Source of the DNA: JANQPX01 sp050633905
GTDB taxonomy: Bacteria; Pseudomonadota; Alphaproteobacteria; Geminicoccales; Geminicoccaceae
DNA: 64,000 nt
Assembly (NCBI GenBank): GCA_050633905.1
Contig: JBOEHJ010000013.1
Span: forward strand, 181,010 to 245,009
Direction: 5' to 3'
Each line of letters begins with the position of its first letter. The stretch's first letter is position 1. The notes under the pieces are model-generated. The model ran no database searches and was not told the origin of the DNA. It was given only the letters and a program-made list of their open reading frames with translations. This document shows positions 59,778-64,000 of this stretch, piece after piece. The position numbers were made by a program, and so were the translations under genes.

Positions 59778-60792
59778 TTAGCTGTTCAGCCGCGGCAGGA
59801 CTTCCTTTGCAGCAAGCTCCATCGAGCGTTGCCAAAGCGCTTTGTCGTCCCAGTCGAGGCCGGCGAGGACCAGCGTGCCGAAGGGACCGATTTCGTCTCG
59901 AAGGTGATTGATCCTNNTCATCGCTGATTTCATGGAGGCCCTTCATCACTTGCGAGAAACCCGCCTTTTTCATGAGCGAGCTCAGATAGTTGAAATAGTA
60001 GCGGGGTGCGCAATCGGGCTTGGCGAGATAGCGCTCGGCGTCCTGGTCGGTTTCCGTGACGAGGATCGTCCGGGCGACATGCCAGTTTTCGGGATCGGGA
60101 TCAACGCCCGCTTCCTCGGAGCCCTGGACATATTTTTGCCAATGGGTCGCGGCACTGTTCGGCGGAATGAAGTTCGCGGTTATAGCGATCCAGCCGCGCT
60201 TTCCGGCCTGCTGAACGAAATAGGGGTGGGGGCTCATGCCGGCGAGTGCGATCTTGGGATGCGGTTTTTGAAAAGGCTTCGGCATGATGCCGAGACCGAA
60301 TTCCGGCCAATACCACGCGCCCGGATCGATCGACCAGAACTCGCCCTCGATCTTATAGGGCGGATCAGTGGTCCAGATCTTCAAGATGATGTCGATGGCC
60401 TCGTTCGTCATGCGTCCCCGCTGCATCGCATCGTTCAGCTTGAACAGCTCGAAGTCGGAGGGCAGGCCGCCCGGCCCGATACCCATAATGAACCGCCCCT
60501 CGGCGAGGTGATCGAACATCGCGGCAAAGCCTGCGACGACGGCAGGGTGCTGCTGGGGCAGGTTTAGAACGCCCGTACAGAGATTGATCTTTTTCGTGAG
60601 TGGGATGGCTTTGGCCATGAACATCAAGGGCGAGGTGATCGGCTCGGTCGAGCAACTGAAATGCTCGCCGATCCAGACATCATCGAAGCCATACTCATCG
60701 GCCTTGACGATCGCCTCCAGATCTTCGTCGAGCACTGTGTGATAGTCTCGCGTCGCTGGGTGCAAGGGCATCATGAACAAACCGAGTCGCAT
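59778..60792 (-). CDS. LLM-class flavin-dependent oxidoreductase with assembly gap near the C-terminus
   Basis: The N-terminal ~290 residues form a luciferase-like monooxygenase barrel: LFMMPLHPATRDYHTVL, DDVWIGEHFSC, then NLPQQHPAVVAGFAAMFDHLAEGRF. Two N bases at 59916-59917 interrupt it. Beyond them another frame gives HLRDEIGPFGTLVLAGLDWDD and a normal C-terminus ending LNS at TAA 59778. About 30 residues are probably missing at the gap. It would use reduced FMN or F420-like cofactor and O2; the substrate is unknown. GGGGAGG precedes the ATG. Confidence 0.82.
59916..59917. other. Assembly gap (NN) inside the LLM gene
   Basis: Two N bases mark a gap of unknown real length. The reading frame and family alignment both change across it. 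Confidence 0.95.
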
Positions 60793-61020
60793 GGCTCGCC
60801 TCCCCTTAAATGATATCAGGTTGGTGGCCCGACATCGTTCTTTTTGATCACCTTATCACAGAACGCTGCCTTCGGACTATGCGAAGACAGCGAAGCGACC
60901 GCTGGGTCGGCCCACTAGGCAAAGGTCACGCATATTCCTTGCCGCTGATGCTGCCAGGCCGTAGGATTCTGGAGACGCTGCAAAGACGGCGCGAAAGAAA
61001 TGATTAAAAAGGGGAGGTCA

Positions 61021-62286
61021 ATGATGCTGTCGCATCTTGCAGATTATCTAATTGATCGACGTCGGACCATCGCGATGCTTGCCGTTGCCGGAGGATGGCT
61101 GTCTTTACCGGCAGGTGCACTCGCGGCCGATCCGGTGCAGATGATCAGCCATCGCTATCCGGCGCTGGAATTCTATGCCGAGCGCATGCGCGAGGCGCTG
61201 CCGGACGTGGAAGTCAACACGCAGCTCATGCCCCACGACAAGGCGATGGAACTTGCCAATATCGCCATGTCATCCAAGGCGGATACGGTCGATCTGCTCT
61301 ATCTAAACGACAGCACCTTCCTGAGCTTCGCCAAGAACGGCTGGCTGCGGCCGCTCGACGACCTCTTCGAAAAATACAAGGAAGAATTCGGACTGGATGA
61401 CTTCACCGAGTCGGTACTCGAGACCTTCACCTATGAAGGCCATCTCTACGTCCTGCCGCACACGGTCAACACCCAGCTTTTCTTCTATCGCAAGGATTTG
61501 TTCGAAGAAGCGAGCAAGAACCCGCCCACCAGCTTCGATGAGTATAAGGCCCTCGCCACCGAGATGAACTCGCCTCTTCGTGCCGGTACCATCAGCTGCC
61601 TGAAGCCGGTCGATGCGGCCTTGAACGAGATGCATTGGTACATCAATGCGCTCGGCGGCGCCTGGTTCGATGATGAGATGAAACCGGTCTTCAACGACGA
61701 AGCGGGCGTCCAGGCGATCACCATGCTGGACGAGATCACCGATGCTGCCCAGCGCGGCTTCACCTCCGCCGCCAATGACGAATGCACGATCGCGTTGCAA
61801 CAGGACGTCGCCGTGATGGGGATGCAATGGGCATCACGCGCGGCAGCGATGGACGATCCGGAAAAGTCCAACGTGGTCGGCAAGATCGACTGGGCAGCAC
61901 CACCCGGCGGCCATCAGCGGATCGGCGCCGACGGCTATGCAATCTCGGCGTTCAGCAAGCAGGATCCGGAGACGCTCTTCAAGATCATCGCAACATCGTC
62001 CAACCAGGACAATATGCGGGAAGCCGCATCGATGATTTTGCCGCCCAGGCGCTCGCTCTTGAACGATCCCGAGTTGCAAGCATCGAATCGCCACTACCCG
62101 GCATCCCTCGATTCGTTGGAGATCGGTCTGGCCTTTCCGCGCCTGCCCGAGTTCTACGAGGTCGGTGAGTTCATCACTCGGCGGATACTCCAGGCGGTTA
62201 CCGACGAGATGGAGGTCAAGGCTGCCCTCGATGCGGCGGCCAGCGAAAGCGAGGACCTCCTGAAGAGCCGCGGCTACTATCAGTAA
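61021..62286 (+). CDS. CUT1-type ABC solute-binding protein
   Basis: About 421 residues. A signal peptide ends near PAGALA. The mature protein follows the MalE-like pattern: VDLLYLNDSTFLSFAKNGWLRPLDDL, YVLPHTVNTQLFFYRKDLFEEA, then DVAVMGMQWASRAA. AAGGGGAGG stands directly before the ATG at 61021 (a second ATG is at 61024). It heads an importer operon that continues past the window end. The ATPase gene is not seen. Confidence 0.86.
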   Translation: MMLSHLADYLIDRRRTIAMLAVAGGWLSLPAGALAADPVQMISHRYPALEFYAERMREALPDVEVNTQLMPHDKAMELANIAMSSKADTVDLLYLNDSTFLSFAKNGWLRPLDDLFEKYKEEFGLDDFTESVLETFTYEGHLYVLPHTVNTQLFFYRKDLFEEASKNPPTSFDEYKALATEMNSPLRAGTISCLKPVDAALNEMHWYINALGGAWFDDEMKPVFNDEAGVQAITMLDEITDAAQRGFTSAANDECTIALQQDVAVMGMQWASRAAAMDDPEKSNVVGKIDWAAPPGGHQRIGADGYAISAFSKQDPETLFKIIATSSNQDNMREAASMILPPRRSLLNDPELQASNRHYPASLDSLEIGLAFPRLPEFYEVGEFITRRILQAVTDEMEVKAALDAAASESEDLLKSRGYYQ

Positions 62287-62332
62287 GACGTGAATGGCCG
62301 GGCGGCCTCGGTCGCTCGGTCTTGCGTGAACC

Positions 62333-63202
62333 ATGCACACCCAACGCGGTCTCTGGCTATTTCTCGTCCCAAGCGGGCTGGTGCTGACGCTCGTTCTGCT
62401 CTACCCGCTCGGCTATGCGATCTATCTGAGTTTCTTCAACTACTATCTCGGCGCCGGTGAACGCACCTTCATCGGCCTCGGCAATTATACTGCTCTACTC
62501 GGCGATGAACGTTTCTGGTCTTCCTTATGGAAAACGCTGATCATCGTCGGCTCAGCTGTGTCGCTGGAGTTCGTCGTCGGTCTCGCCGTCGCCTTCGGTC
62601 TCTACAAGCTCACCTTCGGCGTGCGCACGTTCAATCTTCTCTTGTTCCTTCCGCACATCATCACGCCGGTCGTCGCCGCACTCTTTCTTCGCTGGGTGTT
62701 CATGGGGCGCTGGGGGCTGATCGACGGCCTCTTGATCAGCTTCAACATCTTCCCGCCGGATTGGCTCGGCAGCCCTGGCTGGGCGCGCCTGACCGTGGTG
62801 CTCGCTGATGCCTGGCAGTTCACACCCTTCATGATCCTGGTGCTCTATGCGGGCCTGAATACCGTCGATCAAAACCAGATTGAATCCGCCAAGATGGATG
62901 GCGCCGGCAACTGGACGATCCTCACCCGGATCATGCTGCCTGCCCTTCGTCCGCTGATCGTGTTCGTGCTGGCGATCCGTACCATGGACGCGTTTCGCTT
63001 CTTCGACAGCATCTACGTTCTTACCGCGGGCGGCCCGGGAACGGCGACGGAAACGATCACCATCTATACCTACGCACTTGCTTTCCGACTGCTCGAGGTC
63101 GGCAAGGGCTCGGCGCTCGGCGTGCTGACGCTCTTGATCGTCGCCGCTCTGGTGGCGCTCCTGATCTTGATCGTCTATCGCCGCGAACGCGGAGCGTTCT
63201 AA
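62333..63202 (+). CDS. CUT1-type ABC permease (MalF-like)
   Basis: 289 residues with six helices. The first is LWLFLVPSGLVLTLVLLYPLG, and the ATPase-contact loop is NQIESAKMDGAGNWTILTRI, near residue 190. The stop TAA shares its last base with the ATG of the next permease, so the two are coupled. A small hairpin-forming GGCCG/CGGCC sequence lies in the gap after the binding-protein gene. Confidence 0.87.
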   Translation: MHTQRGLWLFLVPSGLVLTLVLLYPLGYAIYLSFFNYYLGAGERTFIGLGNYTALLGDERFWSSLWKTLIIVGSAVSLEFVVGLAVAFGLYKLTFGVRTFNLLLFLPHIITPVVAALFLRWVFMGRWGLIDGLLISFNIFPPDWLGSPGWARLTVVLADAWQFTPFMILVLYAGLNTVDQNQIESAKMDGAGNWTILTRIMLPALRPLIVFVLAIRTMDAFRFFDSIYVLTAGGPGTATETITIYTYALAFRLLEVGKGSALGVLTLLIVAALVALLILIVYRRERGAF

Positions 63203-64000
63203 TGCGGCCGACGCAGCGCACCCAGATCACCTTGTTCGTGGCGCTCGCCGCCTTCACCGCGCTCAATCTCACGCCGATCATCTGGGCGTTCATGACGTCG
63301 ATCAAGCTGCCGGTCGATGCCTTTGCCGTGCCGCCGAAGCTGATCTTCGAGCCGACCTTCAAATTCCACTATGAGGTCTGGGTGGAAAAGGAATTTTGGC
63401 GATTTTTGATCAACAGCGTGGTCATTTCAGTCGCCACTGTCTGCTGTTCGGTGCCGATTGGCACCATGGCCGCCTTCGGCCTTTCCCGTATGCAAGGGGC
63501 AGGGGCGCGAGGTCTGCTGTTCGGTTTGCTCGCGATCCGCATGTTCCCGCACATTCTGCTCGCCATCCCGTTCTTCGTGATCGCAACCTTCGTTGATCTG
63601 ATCGACACCTATGCTGTCATGGTGCTGGCCTTGGTCGCGATTAACCAACCGTTCACGATCTGGCTGATGCGCAGTTTTTTTCTCGATGTGCCGAAGGAGC
63701 TTGATGAAGCAGCCTGCATCGATGGCTGCAACCTCTGGCAGACCTTTACCAAGGTTGCCCTACCGATCGTTCGCCCCGGCCTTTGGGTGACGTCCCTGTT
63801 CAGTTTGCTGCTTGCCTACAACGAGTTCCTGTTCGCCCTGGTGCTGACCGGCCCCGATACCAAGCCGCTGCCGGTGGCGATCGCCGAATATGGCGGCGAG
63901 GACATCAATTACTGGTCGCTTTCCGCCGCTGCCGCGATCGGCATCATGCTGCCTATCGTCGCCTTCATGATGGCACTGCAGCGTCACCTCGTGCGCGGTA
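63202..64000 (+). CDS. CUT1-type ABC permease (MalG-like), 3' end cut by window edge
   Basis: 266 residues are visible from ATG at 63202 and the frame remains open at the window end; the family is about 270-280 residues, so it is nearly complete. Helices and the ATPase-contact loop are clear (KELDEAACIDGCNLWQTFTKV, near residue 170), as is the MalG-type WRFLINSVVISV. It pairs with the permease just upstream. Confidence 0.87.
   Translation, partial: MRPTQRTQITLFVALAAFTALNLTPIIWAFMTSIKLPVDAFAVPPKLIFEPTFKFHYEVWVEKEFWRFLINSVVISVATVCCSVPIGTMAAFGLSRMQGAGARGLLFGLLAIRMFPHILLAIPFFVIATFVDLIDTYAVMVLALVAINQPFTIWLMRSFFLDVPKELDEAACIDGCNLWQTFTKVALPIVRPGLWVTSLFSLLLAYNEFLFALVLTGPDTKPLPVAIAEYGGEDINYWSLSAAAAIGIMLPIVAFMMALQRHLVRG

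Noticed and set aside
1..64000. tRNA, rRNA, CRISPR arrays, intact insertion sequences or prophage genes
   Set aside because: None seen on reading; no regular direct repeats, transposase motifs or structural RNA cores were found.

Overview
The window looks alphaproteobacterial. The evidence is a GC-rich genome (judged by eye), coupled genes for poly-hydroxybutyrate use (bdhA with a patatin-like lipase, plus a phasin), many ABC importers, a SoxCD pair, and the aminoethylphosphonate operon phnWAY in the arrangement known from Sinorhizobium. Two short runs of N (35129-35130 and 59916-59917) show this is draft sequence, and each falls inside a gene. I saw no tRNA, rRNA, CRISPR array or intact insertion sequence.

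Layout. 0-5 kb: patatin/bdhA, a chimeric transporter/dehydrogenase remnant, a phasin, and an ECF sigma factor with its zinc-finger anti-sigma factor and a divergent paralogue of that anti-sigma factor. 5-10 kb: a coupled trio of FMN glutamate-synthase-like protein, aldehyde dehydrogenase and acetolactate-synthase-like enzyme. 10-14 kb: DUF302 protein, a large MscS channel and two gene remnants. 14-25 kb: LysR regulator, phnWAY, a Na/Pi transporter with PhoU domain, and an AepXVW-type phosphonate importer. 25-30.6 kb, convergent with it: TmpA/TmpB-type oxygenases, a FAD amine oxidase, a PbfA-like lyase and a D-2-hydroxyacid dehydrogenase. 31-35.5 kb: a small P-loop kinase and a CUT1/Ugp-type importer. 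36-42 kb: a ribose-type importer with phosphotriesterase-like, ThuA-like, TenA-like and PfkB proteins. 42.6-46.5 kb: a decaying amide/hydantoin region with living and broken genes. 46.6-49 kb: Rieske ferredoxin, GntR regulator and a di-iron fatty-acid-hydroxylase-family enzyme. 49-55 kb: class III cyclase, SoxCD, rhodanese and cupin. 55-64 kb: AraC, MFS, TIM-barrel protein, several remnants, a LLM flavin enzyme and the start of another CUT1 importer.

The central theme is organophosphonate use. Imported 2-aminoethylphosphonate would be transaminated by PhnW, oxidised by PhnY and cleaved by PhnA to acetate and phosphate. The convergent operon would bring hydroxylated and N-methylated analogues into the same route (PbfA-like lyase, FAD oxidase) or cleave them oxidatively (TmpA/TmpB). 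The Na/Pi protein could dispose of surplus phosphate. The hydroxyacid dehydrogenase coupled to the PbfA-like gene has no assigned step and is the least explained member.

The other theme is gene decay: at least nine remnants with frameshifts, nonsense codons or internal deletions lie between intact operons, which suggests an accessory region under turnover.
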